A DNA stretch of 64,000 bases from JAXLWB01 sp046328715. GTDB lineage: Bacteria; Chloroflexota; Anaerolineae; Caldilineales; Caldilineaceae. Shown here one piece after another: positions 43,504 to 52,270 of this stretch (position 1 is its first letter; each line of letters starts with the position of its first letter). The translations under genes were made by a program, and so were the position numbers. The notes under the pieces are model-generated. The model saw only the letters and a list, made by a program, of their open reading frames with translations. It had not been told where the DNA came from and made no database searches. The stretch lies in contig JAXLWB010000016.1 in assembly GCA_046328715.1 (NCBI GenBank), positions 1-64,000 of the forward strand, read 5' to 3'.

Positions 43504-44892
43504 TTACTCTTGAATTCCACCCTCAGTCAGTTTGCGTGGGTCGAGCAAGCGATCCAATTCCTCACCGGTCAGTGACGTCTTCTCCAGTGCGACATCTTTT
43601 AGCAAACGGCCTTCTGCATAAGCTTGTTTGGCAATCTTGGCACCCATCTCATAGCCAATTACCGGGTTGAGCGCTGTTACAATGATCGGGTTGCGACCGA
43701 CCAATGAGCTAATCCGCTCCTCATTGACCGTGAAGCCGACAATTGCCTGGTCAGCAAGCACATGGCTTGCCTTGGCCAGCAACGTGATACTCTGGATCAG
43801 ATTGTAGGCGATTACGGGCAGCATGACGTTGAGTTGGAAGTTGCCATGTTGACCACCAATCGCAACGGTAGCATCGTTGCCGATCACCTGGGCACAGACC
43901 ATCATCACCGCTTCGGGAATGACGGGATTGATCTTGCCTGGCATAATGCTGCTGCCCGGCTGGAGCGCAGGCAGGGCAATTTCGCCGAAGCCAGCAATCG
44001 GGCCGCTGTTCATCCAGCGCAGATCATTGGAAATCTTGATCAAGCTGACCGCCAACGTCTTCAATTGACCACTCACCTCAACGGCAGCATCCTGCGAGCT
44101 GAGGCTGAGGAAATAGTTCGGGCTGGTGACAAAGGGTAAGCCAGTCATCTCCGCCAGTTTTTGGGCAATGCGTGTGCCAAATTCAGGGTGGGCATTGATG
44201 CCTGTACCGACTGCGGTTCCGCCTTGGGCCAACTCGGCCAGGCGTGGGAAAGTCGCTTCGATGCGGGCAATGTTGTGCTCGATCTGTGCTGCCCAACCGC
44301 CCAGTTCCTGGCTCATGCGGATGGGCATGGCGTCCATCAAATGGGTGCGCCCAGTAGTCACGACATGGTCGACGGCTGCGGCTTTTTCCAACAAGGATTT
44401 GTGCAGATGGCGCAAGGCAGGCAACAGTTCGTTGGCAAGCTCCAAATAGGCGCTGACGTGAATCGCCGTGGGAATACAGTCGTTGCTGCTCTGGCTCATG
44501 TTGACATGGTCATTCGGATGAACCTTGCTGCCGAGGAACTTGGTTGCCAGGTTCGCCAGCACTTCGTTGGCGTTCATATTGGTGCTGGTTCCCGAACCAG
44601 TCTGGAAGATATCGAGCGGGAAATGGGCATCATGTTGACCATCGGCAACTTCGTTGGCGGCCTTTTGAATGACCGCTGCCATCTCCGGCTTCATCAGCCC
44701 CAGGTCTAGGTTGACGGCAGCAGCGGCGCCTTTGATCATGGCCAATGCTTTGATAAAGGCCCGTGGAAAGCGCAGATCGGAAATCGGGAAATTGTCAACG
44801 GCGCGCTGGGTTTGTGCGCTATAAAGCGCACTGGCGGGTACTTTTACCTCACCCATGCTGTCACGTTCAATGCGATATGTGGTTTCAGACAT
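43504..44892 (-). CDS. fumC: Class II fumarate hydratase
   Basis: 462 residues. The fumarase/aspartase signature GSSIMPGKINP is present, and GRTHLMDAMPIRMSQELGG and GSGTSTNMNANEV match FumC. It converts fumarate to malate reversibly in the citric acid cycle, as a cytoplasmic homotetramer without an iron-sulfur cluster. The ATG is preceded by AAGGAG. An extended -10 sequence lies 38-46 bp upstream. No other citric acid cycle genes adjoin it. Confidence 0.95.
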   Translation of the reverse strand: MSETTYRIERDSMGEVKVPASALYSAQTQRAVDNFPISDLRFPRAFIKALAMIKGAAAAVNLDLGLMKPEMAAVIQKAANEVADGQHDAHFPLDIFQTGSGTSTNMNANEVLANLATKFLGSKVHPNDHVNMSQSSNDCIPTAIHVSAYLELANELLPALRHLHKSLLEKAAAVDHVVTTGRTHLMDAMPIRMSQELGGWAAQIEHNIARIEATFPRLAELAQGGTAVGTGINAHPEFGTRIAQKLAEMTGLPFVTSPNYFLSLSSQDAAVEVSGQLKTLAVSLIKISNDLRWMNSGPIAGFGEIALPALQPGSSIMPGKINPVIPEAVMMVCAQVIGNDATVAIGGQHGNFQLNVMLPVIAYNLIQSITLLAKASHVLADQAIVGFTVNEERISSLVGRNPIIVTALNPVIGYEMGAKIAKQAYAEGRLLKDVALEKTSLTGEELDRLLDPRKLTEGGIQE

Positions 44893-44929
44893 TCTTAATC
44901 ACTCCTTCATGGTTACATTATTTTTGTTC

Positions 44930-44938
44930 ATTATAACA
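44930..44938 (-). promoter_or_regulatory. Extended -10 promoter of fumC
   Basis: On the minus strand the sequence reads TGTTATAAT (TGn plus perfect TATAAT). No good -35 hexamer is found at 16-18 bp, which is usual for extended -10 promoters. Confidence 0.5.
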
Positions 44939-45024
44939 CTGCTCAATAGGTGTTGCATGTTTTGCGAGTGGTAAGAGCTATTGGATAGAGGGTGAGTGAG
45001 TGCCGAAACGTTGTGCAGTCTTGA

Positions 45025-45083
45025 CGAGATGAAGGGATGACAGGATGAACTACGCATTCATCCCTTCATCTTGTCATCTCTTC
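45025..45083. repeat. Word-repeat inverted repeat (gatgaagggatgacag/cccttcatcttgtcatc type)
   Basis: GAGATGAAGGGATGACAGG and ATGAAC on the left; CATTCATCCCTTCATC and TTGTCATCTC on the right. It lies in the divergent gap between fumC and the response regulator, one of the few cases not next to a stop codon. Confidence 0.85.
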
Positions 45084-45128
45084 CTGGCTCACCCGCTATG
45101 TTTTCATGATCGCTAAGGAGAACTTGAC

Positions 45129-45902
45129 ATGACTTTTAGCCAGACCTACAATCAGGCTGTAGCTGATCCAATTTCGTTGCTTGAGTCATTACGTTTGGCT
45201 CCTAGCTCAGCCGAAGGTCATTATATGAAAGAGCAGATTTTGGTCGTAGAGGATGATCGTCGCATTCGTGACATGTTGCGCCGCACGCTGATCTTTGAAG
45301 GCTATGATGTTGTTGCTGCTGAAGATGGGGAAAGTGCCTTGCGCCTGGTGCGCGACAAATTGCCAGATGCCGTGGTGCTCGATCTCATGTTACCTGGAAT
45401 CGATGGCTTGGAGGTTTGTCGACGGCTGCGAGCGGTGTCTGATGTACCGATCATCATGCTGACGGCGCGCGATGCTGTGCCGGATCGCATTACTGGGCTG
45501 GATGCGGGCGCCGATGACTATATGGTCAAGCCGTTTGCCTTCGACGAACTATTGGCCCGGCTGCGTGCGCTCTTTCGTCGCCACAAGGCGGAATCTGCAA
45601 CCGATATCCTGCGCTATGCCGACTTAACATTAAATCCACGCACACGCCAGGTCTTTCGTGGCTCGGATGAAATTCAGTTGACCGCTAAAGAGTTTGACCT
45701 ACTCGAACTTTTCCTGCGCCATCAGAATCAAGTATTGACGCGTGAGCTAATCTACGAACACATTTGGAACTACGATTTCGGTGGGGAAAGCAACATTATT
45801 GAAGTCTATATTCGTTATTTGCGCTCCAAATTGGAGATTAATAATAAGCCACGTCTCATCCAAACGGTACGCGGTGTCGGTTACGCATTGCGTGAATCCT
45901 AA
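45129..45902 (+). CDS. OmpR/PhoB-type response regulator
   Basis: 257 residues from ATG 45129, which has AAGGAG 9 bp upstream. This gives an unusual 31-residue N-terminal extension before the normal receiver start (MKEQILVVEDD at 45225). The receiver phospho-Asp is in AVVLDLMLPGIDG, and the conserved Lys in YMVKPFAFDEL. The C-terminal winged helix (LTAKEFDLLELFLRHQNQVLTRE, then RYLRSKLE) is complete. It pairs with the kinase encoded immediately downstream. The second possible start has a weaker ribosome site. Confidence 0.93.
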   Translation: MTFSQTYNQAVADPISLLESLRLAPSSAEGHYMKEQILVVEDDRRIRDMLRRTLIFEGYDVVAAEDGESALRLVRDKLPDAVVLDLMLPGIDGLEVCRRLRAVSDVPIIMLTARDAVPDRITGLDAGADDYMVKPFAFDELLARLRALFRRHKAESATDILRYADLTLNPRTRQVFRGSDEIQLTAKEFDLLELFLRHQNQVLTRELIYEHIWNYDFGGESNIIEVYIRYLRSKLEINNKPRLIQTVRGVGYALRES

Positions 45903-46060
45903 CCCAGCACTTACTCTTGGCTCACGAGACCTTTATCTGGCGGAAATACAGTGGCTGCATGCTCCGCCAGAAATCTTCCACTACTGCACTTGAGGATCCA
46001 GCCCAACTGGATCGCGCAATGGCATGGGCTTCAAAACCTTTGGCGGTAGCGCCTAGATTT

Positions 46061-47554
46061 ATGACGATTCGCCTGCGTCTCACACTTTGGTATACAGCAC
46101 TTTTGGGAGCCACGCTCATTCTTTTTAGCGTTCTGGTCTATTGGTTGCTGGTTGTCAATTTGGCAGCTCAATACATTCAGGATGCCGCAACGCAGGCTAC
46201 TACCGTTTCGCAGGCGATTAGCCGTCAGTTGGAACGTGATATTTACATCCTCGGGGAACCACTGCCTCCTGATCTCGACAATTTAACCCAGGCGCGCCTC
46301 TATGGTGTCCAGCTTGTTGATCGCCAAGGAATTGTCCGTGGCAAGAGTCATAACTTGAACACGATAGAAATTCCAGTGTCGCCAGAGATGTTGGCGGCGA
46401 TTGGTCGTGGCAATGCCTACCGCGTGAACGTCACCTTCGATGGTGCACCTTTTCTGGTCTACTCGGTTCCGCTGCGTGTGGGGGATCGTATCGTCGCCGC
46501 CGTCCAGGTGGTTAAGCCGCCCGCGGAAGGAGCACAGAACGCAGTCAACCAAGTCAGCCGTTACCTGATCCTTGGCACAGCGCTCTGCTTGCTCATCGCA
46601 GCGGTGATCGGGGCCTGGTTGGCGCGGCGGACATTAGCACCAATCGATGAAATCACGACTACTGCCTCCAGCATTATCCTCGCCAAAGATCTAGGTCAGC
46701 GCTTGCGCATTCCGGGCGATGCCAGTGAAGTGGGTCAATTGGCAGCCACCTTTAATGAGATGTTGGACCGCATCCAGAACTTGTTTCGGGCACAAGAACG
46801 ACTGGTGGCAGATGTGAGTCACGAATTGCGCACGCCTTTGACCTCAGTGCAGGGCAACATCGATCTACTGCTGCGCATGTTTAATGGCAGCGGCATGCAG
46901 CCCCAACAGACGGCCAATGCGATTTCATTCTTACCCGAAATTCTCAACGAGGTCGAGGGTGAGACCAAGCGCATGAACAACATGATCCGTGATCTGCTGT
47001 TGTTGGCACAGGCAGATAGCGGCGTTCTCCAATTGCAGAAAGAGCGTGTAGAACTCGATACCCTGTTGCTGGATGTCTATCGCCAGACGCGACGTCTAGC
47101 AGAGCGCACCAAAGGCGCTGGTGCCTTGGAAATTCGCATGGGCAGCGAAGATCAGGCGATGGTTTGGGGTGATCCAGAGCGATTACGCCAGGTTTTGGTT
47201 AATCTTGCCGACAATGCGGTCAAGTATACACCGAATGGCGGCACCATCACCCTGGGTCTGCAACATGAAGATGGTTGGGTCAAAGTTTCGGTCAAAGACA
47301 CGGGCATCGGCATCAAAGAGGAAGATCAAGCGCATGTCTTTGAGCGTTTTTATCGAACTGATAAGGCGCGCAGCCGCGAGATGGGCGGTAGTGGACTTGG
47401 CTTGAGCATTGCGCAGTGGATTGCCCAGGCACACAATGGCAAGATCAGCGTTGAAAGCAGCTTGGGCGTTGGCAGCACTTTTACCCTCTGGCTTCCCGAA
47501 TATTTGGAAGTCAGCCAGCCTATTCCCGATCTTCAGCCAGTGGTAGACCTATAA
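46061..47554 (+). CDS. HAMP-containing sensor histidine kinase
   Basis: 497 residues from ATG 46061 (MTIRLRLTLWYTALLGA); the frame is open to 45917, but those extra 48 codons have no family match. Order: membrane helix, extracytoplasmic sensor of ~140 residues, second helix (YLILGTALCLLIAAVIGAW), HAMP, HisKA with phospho-His in VADVSHELRTPLTS, and HATPase_c (DNAVKYTPNGG, then DTGIGI and GSGLGLSI). Cognate of the OmpR-type regulator upstream. Its last 35 bp overlap the end of the convergent kinase gene. Confidence 0.93.
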   Translation: MTIRLRLTLWYTALLGATLILFSVLVYWLLVVNLAAQYIQDAATQATTVSQAISRQLERDIYILGEPLPPDLDNLTQARLYGVQLVDRQGIVRGKSHNLNTIEIPVSPEMLAAIGRGNAYRVNVTFDGAPFLVYSVPLRVGDRIVAAVQVVKPPAEGAQNAVNQVSRYLILGTALCLLIAAVIGAWLARRTLAPIDEITTTASSIILAKDLGQRLRIPGDASEVGQLAATFNEMLDRIQNLFRAQERLVADVSHELRTPLTSVQGNIDLLLRMFNGSGMQPQQTANAISFLPEILNEVEGETKRMNNMIRDLLLLAQADSGVLQLQKERVELDTLLLDVYRQTRRLAERTKGAGALEIRMGSEDQAMVWGDPERLRQVLVNLADNAVKYTPNGGTITLGLQHEDGWVKVSVKDTGIGIKEEDQAHVFERFYRTDKARSREMGGSGLGLSIAQWIAQAHNGKISVESSLGVGSTFTLWLPEYLEVSQPIPDLQPVVDL

Positions 47555-49169
47555 AAAAGGTCGTTCCCTTCTCTGGCTCGCTTCGTACCCAAATCTGCCC
47601 GGAATGGGCATCGATAATCGCTTTGCAGAGATAAAGCCCTAAACCAGCACCAGGCGCAGTGCGGCGTAAACTGGTATCCACTCGGTAAAAGCGTTCGAAG
47701 ATGTGCGGCAACTCTTGCGCTGGAATGCCGATCCCCTCATCTGCCACATAGAGCACAACACGCCGTACACCAGAAGGGCGATCCCGAAAATCTTGCCAGC
47801 CGCCCAGGCGAATGCGTCCGCCGTTGGGTGAATACTTGATGGCATTGCTCATCAAATTAGTAAGCACTTGGCGCAGTCGTTCCTCATCGCCCCAAACCAG
47901 CGGCAATTTCTCAGGAAAATCCACCTCAATCTTGTGGGCATTGGTCTGTGTGCGATAGGCGTCTGCCACTTTGCGTGACAATTTTTCAATGTCCACTTCG
48001 TCTAGATCCAGTTTGAGTCCGCCCGCTTGAATACGGCTGGCATCAAGCAGGTTGTTGATCAGCGCCTCCAGGCGATCCGCTTCTTCCTCGATGATTTGCA
48101 GGCTTTGACGAGCTGTTTCGGCATCCCAATGAGCATCGGGGCGGGCCAAAGTCTGAGCATAGCCTTTGATGAGCGCAACCGGTGTCTTTAATTCATGGCT
48201 GATGATCGAGGAGAAGGTGTTTTTCATCTCCTCCTCTTCGCGGAAACGGGTAATATCCTGCGCGCTGATAATGATATTCACCAGACGATTTGCCTCGTCA
48301 AACAAGGGAGTGAAGGTGATCGTCAGGGTCACACGCTTACGACCGGGGCGGTTCAAATCACCTTCGCATCGTCGAACTTCCGAATTTGTAAACTCCAATG
48401 CCTCATCTGGCTGACATAGATCAGTACCTTGTACGTTGTCAAGGGGCAATACTTCGTGGCATAGTAAACCTACCAATTCTTCAGGATTCTTCTCTAAAAG
48501 GTCCGCCAAGACTTGGTTGACGACGAGCACACGCCGTTCCGCATCAAGGATCAAGACCCCATTGCCGCTGTGCTCGACAATCATGGAAAGCAGCGTGCGT
48601 TCTGTTTCGAGTTGCGTATATAAGCGAGCATTGCGTACCGCCGTGGCTGCCTGGTCAGCAAACCCTTGCAAGAATTGCCAGTCGAGTTGGGTAAAGGCAT
48701 ATTCATTGCGGAAGAGATAGATTACCCCCAGCAATGCATCTTCAAAAAGGAGCGGTAGCCCAATCACTTGCCCCAACGACATATCCAAGCGTTCTTCGAT
48801 CTGGCGCACCCTACCTTGCAGATCCAAAAAATGGGGATCGAGCTGCATGCCACCCGGATCATTGTCGTACTCGCTCAGAATGGGCATCACATCGAGCAAC
48901 GGTTCAAAGGCCGAAAGCATATTGACCGAAATGCCAACAGCCGCACGAATCTCGAATAGCGGCTTGACAATTGAATTGGCCTCCATGCTTTGCGAATCTT
49001 TGGCGAGCACAATCAACCCAGCACGGCAACCTACCATCTCCACAGCGCCCGACAAAATGAGGCGCAAGAGGCTAGGCAGGTCGAGGCGCGAGGTCATTGC
49101 ACGTGTAATACGTAGTAAATATTCACGTTGACGTAGTTGGTAGGTGGCAAGAAGTGCAGGTGCGTTCAT
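47520..49169 (-). CDS. Soluble GAF-PAS sensor histidine kinase
   Basis: 549 residues with no membrane segment: GAF-like domain (about 25-185), PAS domain (about 190-310; VEHSGNGVLILDAERRVLVVNQ), HisKA with phospho-His in SSIISHELKTPVAL, and HATPase_c (NAIKYSPNGG, then DEGIGI and GAGLGLYL). Cytoplasmic sensing of a small ligand or redox signal is likely. It has no partner regulator next to it; the nearby OmpR-type regulator could be shared. It overlaps the other kinase tail to tail by 35 bp. A TATAAA box touches its ATG, so the start may be internal. Confidence 0.9.
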   Translation of the reverse strand: MNAPALLATYQLRQREYLLRITRAMTSRLDLPSLLRLILSGAVEMVGCRAGLIVLAKDSQSMEANSIVKPLFEIRAAVGISVNMLSAFEPLLDVMPILSEYDNDPGGMQLDPHFLDLQGRVRQIEERLDMSLGQVIGLPLLFEDALLGVIYLFRNEYAFTQLDWQFLQGFADQAATAVRNARLYTQLETERTLLSMIVEHSGNGVLILDAERRVLVVNQVLADLLEKNPEELVGLLCHEVLPLDNVQGTDLCQPDEALEFTNSEVRRCEGDLNRPGRKRVTLTITFTPLFDEANRLVNIIISAQDITRFREEEEMKNTFSSIISHELKTPVALIKGYAQTLARPDAHWDAETARQSLQIIEEEADRLEALINNLLDASRIQAGGLKLDLDEVDIEKLSRKVADAYRTQTNAHKIEVDFPEKLPLVWGDEERLRQVLTNLMSNAIKYSPNGGRIRLGGWQDFRDRPSGVRRVVLYVADEGIGIPAQELPHIFERFYRVDTSLRRTAPGAGLGLYLCKAIIDAHSGQIWVRSEPEKGTTFFIGLPLAEDRE

Positions 49170-49227
49170 TTTATAAGTAAATTGTAGGCTAAAATTGTTT
49201 GATTTGTATTATACTGTAGTTTGAAAG

Positions 49228-50673
49228 ATGTTAACTATGGCGTTCATACGGGATCATGAGTTGTATAAAGATTTAGATTCGGCTTCACCAGAAGATAATA
49301 TTGAAGAACAATCTTGGTTAGAAGTAGGTTTTGCCACAGATCCAGGCAAAAGTGGCAAAGTGAACCAGGATTATTACGGCATTGTCGAAACCAACTACCT
49401 GCTCGGCCAACAGAGTGATGCGGAAACCCCGATCATTGTGGGTGTGGTTGCTGATGGCATTAGCAGCAGCAACAGCAGCGACATTGCTGGACAGCTTGCG
49501 GTTGAGACAATTCGCCGGGTGCTGATTGAAAATCCCAGCATTCCGATTAAGCCACGGCTCGACGCTGCGATTCGACGCGCCAATAAAGAGGTCTTCCGCA
49601 TCGTCCAAGAGAATTCGGCTTATTCGGGCGCAGGCGCTACCATCGTGGCAGCGGCCTTTGCTGCCGATCAGCTTTATGTCGCCCATTTGGGTGACAGTCG
49701 CGCCTATTTGATTCGCAATCGCAAGTTGCATCTGCTTACTGTCGATCATCGTTGGGGGCAGGAAGCAGTGGATGCGGACGAGCTTTCGCCCGAAGAGGCA
49801 ATGGCGCATGCCGACCGCAATTTGATCACACGCATCTTGGGTGTTACAGCCCAAGTTGAGGTCGACCACCAGATCATTGACATCGAAAAGGGCGCATTCG
49901 ACCCCAACAAGATTCAACGCTGGCCGCTCGTTGATCGCATGTGGATGCAGCCAGGCGACATTGTGCTCTTGTGCAGCGATGGGTTGAGCGACGTCCTACC
50001 CGCCCACCAGATCGAGGCGACCATCAATCGTCATCCGCCGCAGGTGGCAGCCCAGCGGTTGATTGATCTCGTCAACGCTGCGGGTGGCCCCGACAATGTC
50101 ACCGTACTGATCTTCAAACTTCCAGCACCAAAGTCGAATGGTGTCGCCTGGACACCTGAAGGCACTCCAGTTCAAGCAAGCAAGAATCGACCCAACTATC
50201 TTTTACGCACCTTGACGATTTTGCTCATGCTCGCTGCGTTAGCCAGTGGTGTCTGGGTGATCAAAGAGCGGTGGTCCTTGCGGAATCTGCATCTGCCCAC
50301 CTTTCAGATAACATCCACGGCAACCGATGGTGGAGCAGCAACAGACCAGAGTGTGGAGGGGCCGCCATTCAAGATTGTCCAACCTCAAGCTGGCGCCAAA
50401 CTGGGCGGCGTACAACATTTTGAGTGGAATAACACTACGCCGTTGAAAGAAAACGAAAGTTACGAGCTGCTCATCTGGTCGGCCACTGCCGAGCGTGCGA
50501 CAGCCAAAGCCGTGGGGGGGCTCTCGCAAGAAAACAAACGCATTCTGAACCTCAACTCGATTGGACTCACGCCAGGAGAGTATCGTTGGGGAGTGCGGAT
50601 CGTGCAACTGGAGACCGGCAGCGAAGTTGCTTACCTGGGCGGCGACCAGACGTTTACCTACACAAGTAAGTAG
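49228..50673 (+). CDS. PP2C-type Ser/Thr phosphatase with membrane anchor
   Basis: 481 residues. PP2C motifs are in order: SGKVNQDYYG, GVVADGISSSNSSDIAG, AGATIVAAAF, VAHLGDSRAYLIR, LLCSDGLSDVL and GGPDNVTVLI, which supply the metal-binding Asp residues. A membrane helix (LRTLTILLMLAALASGVWVI, about 335) separates the catalytic domain from a ~130-residue exported beta-rich tail. It dephosphorylates Ser/Thr-phosphorylated proteins; the tail may sense the envelope. No Ser/Thr kinase is adjacent. The gene is divergent from the soluble kinase across only 58 bp, with TATACT at 49210. Confidence 0.92.
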   Translation: MLTMAFIRDHELYKDLDSASPEDNIEEQSWLEVGFATDPGKSGKVNQDYYGIVETNYLLGQQSDAETPIIVGVVADGISSSNSSDIAGQLAVETIRRVLIENPSIPIKPRLDAAIRRANKEVFRIVQENSAYSGAGATIVAAAFAADQLYVAHLGDSRAYLIRNRKLHLLTVDHRWGQEAVDADELSPEEAMAHADRNLITRILGVTAQVEVDHQIIDIEKGAFDPNKIQRWPLVDRMWMQPGDIVLLCSDGLSDVLPAHQIEATINRHPPQVAAQRLIDLVNAAGGPDNVTVLIFKLPAPKSNGVAWTPEGTPVQASKNRPNYLLRTLTILLMLAALASGVWVIKERWSLRNLHLPTFQITSTATDGGAATDQSVEGPPFKIVQPQAGAKLGGVQHFEWNNTTPLKENESYELLIWSATAERATAKAVGGLSQENKRILNLNSIGLTPGEYRWGVRIVQLETGSEVAYLGGDQTFTYTSK

Positions 50674-50745
50674 CAGGCGGCAGGTGGCAGGTGGCAATTC
50701 AACATTGCTACTTTGCAACCTGCAACTTGCATCCTGCCTCCCTCC
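50671..50745. repeat. Word-repeat inverted repeat (ggcaggtggcagg/ttgcaacctgc type)
   Basis: GCAGGCGGCAGGTGGCAGG and TGGCAATT on the left; TTTGCAACCTGCAACTTGC and ATCCTGCC on the right. The arms match only partly, as if built from related but different words. It contains the PP2C gene stop. Confidence 0.78.
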
Positions 50746-50765
50746 TCTAGTATCCTTTCCCTATT

Positions 50766-52025
50766 ATGTCTACCCCTCTCGCCGCTTGGACCGTAATGGT
50801 CTATCTTGCCGGTGACAACAATCTTGATGCAGCCGGTGTCGACGATCTCCTGGAGATGAAAGTGGTTGGTTCTACTCCCGAGGTCAATGTTGTCGCGCAG
50901 TTTGATCGGCAAAGCAGTGTGTTACAAACTCGTCGCTTTTACCTGCGCCAGGGCGGCGACCTCGATGCAGATGTCGTGGCCGAATTAGGCGAAACCAACA
51001 CAGGTGATCCGGCTGTGCTTGCCGACTTTGCCTCGTGGGCGATTACGACCTATCCAGCCCAGCGCTACATGTTGGTCATTTGGAACCACGGCTCAGGCTG
51101 GGATGACAGCGATATTTACGCAGCAGCGCGCAAAGAGGCCAACGTGGATATCGTGCATCGCGGCATGACGGTTGCTCCAGCGGACAATGTAGCCCAAGGC
51201 ACTGTGGCTCTACAACAACTGCGCCGCATCACCAGTGGTCGCAAACGGCGTGCGCTCTTTCGCTCTACCATTCTTGAAGCCATCCGCACACGCGCCATCG
51301 CCTTTGATGATGCCGCCCAGGATTTTCTAGACAACATTGAGTTAAAGCGCGTTCTTGCTTCGATCAAGAAGATGGCCAAAGAGAAGATTGATCTGCTGGG
51401 CATGGATGCCTGCATGATGAATATGCTTGAGGTAGGCTATCAGCTACGCAGTAGCGCATCGATCTTGGTTGGTTCAGAAGAGATCGAGCCTGGCGACGGT
51501 TGGCCTTATGACACCATCCTCGCCCAGTTGGTCAAGACACCGCAGATGACCACCGCCGAGCTGGCAAAGCTAATTGTCGATCAGTATATCCAGTCGTACT
51601 CAGCCGGCGAAGCGGTTACCCTTTCTGCCGTTCAGCTAAGCAGCTTGGGTGACTTGCTGACCGAGTTAAACAAACTGGCTCAAGCGCTGCTCGACAATCG
51701 CAGCGACGATGCCCTGATGTTGGGACTCTATCGTGCCCGTCAGAAGGTACAGTCCTACGATGTTGCGGATTATGTGGACTTGGCCGATCTGTGCCAGCGG
51801 ATTAAGCAACAAATTGCCAATCAGCCAGTCCAAGCGGCCTGTGAGGGTGTTCTTCGTGCAGTACAAACGACCGTGCTTACATCAGCTTTCAACGCAAAGC
51901 AAATGCGCGGTTCGCACGGTATCTCCATTTATTACCCACAGCGCGAGCTTTCCCCTCTCTATAACCGCCTGGACTTTGCCAAAAAGTCAAAGTGGGATGA
52001 GTTTCTAAAGGCAATTCTGGCCTAG
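50766..52025 (+). CDS. Clostripain-like (C11) cysteine peptidase
   Basis: 419 residues. The catalytic His lies in VIWNHGSGWDDSD and the catalytic Cys in LLGMDACMMNMLEVGY. The start AAWTVMVYLAGDNNLDAAG is typical of C11. There is no signal peptide, so it may act in the cytoplasm or be self-processed. C11 enzymes cleave after basic residues and often self-activate. It follows the phosphatase gene across a word repeat. The stop codon TAG belongs to the terminal repeat of the small MITE-like element. Confidence 0.9.
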   Translation: MSTPLAAWTVMVYLAGDNNLDAAGVDDLLEMKVVGSTPEVNVVAQFDRQSSVLQTRRFYLRQGGDLDADVVAELGETNTGDPAVLADFASWAITTYPAQRYMLVIWNHGSGWDDSDIYAAARKEANVDIVHRGMTVAPADNVAQGTVALQQLRRITSGRKRRALFRSTILEAIRTRAIAFDDAAQDFLDNIELKRVLASIKKMAKEKIDLLGMDACMMNMLEVGYQLRSSASILVGSEEIEPGDGWPYDTILAQLVKTPQMTTAELAKLIVDQYIQSYSAGEAVTLSAVQLSSLGDLLTELNKLAQALLDNRSDDALMLGLYRARQKVQSYDVADYVDLADLCQRIKQQIANQPVQAACEGVLRAVQTTVLTSAFNAKQMRGSHGISIYYPQRELSPLYNRLDFAKKSKWDEFLKAILA

Positions 52026-52120
52026 TGCAATGTCCGTATAATTTTTAGAAATAGGATCAGTCTGCTTCTTCGAGAATAGTCACAATCTATTTCTAAAAAT
52101 TAAGTAGGCGGACTACTAGG
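52021..52120. mobile_element. 100-bp MITE-like element
   Basis: The ends CCTAGTGCAATGTCCG and CGGACTACTAGG are related inverted sequences. Inside them ATTTTTAGAAATAG (52041-52054) and CTATTTCTAAAAAT (52087-52100) are exact complements. It carries no gene. Its left end supplies the stop codon of the C11 peptidase. Confidence 0.6.
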
Positions 52121-52132
52121 AAGAAATGAACT

Positions 52133-52241
52133 CAAGGGCGCAAAGAGGCAAAGACGCAAGGCAAAGAAACGGCATGGAAGGTTTCATGCTCTTTTCTGAA
52201 AGATGACCAGCAAGATAATTCCTTGCGACGTTGCGCCCTTG
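52133..52241. repeat. Inverted repeat CAAGGGCGCAA/TTGCGCCCTTG with gcaaagacgc words
   Basis: Perfect 11-bp outer arms. Inner direct words (GCGCAAAGAGGCAAAGACGCAAGG on the left, GCGACGTTGCGCCC on the right) make it another member of the word-repeat class, with a loop of about 60 bp. Confidence 0.75.
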
Positions 52242-52270
52242 CGTTGAAAAGCCTTTATGTGCCCCTGTCC

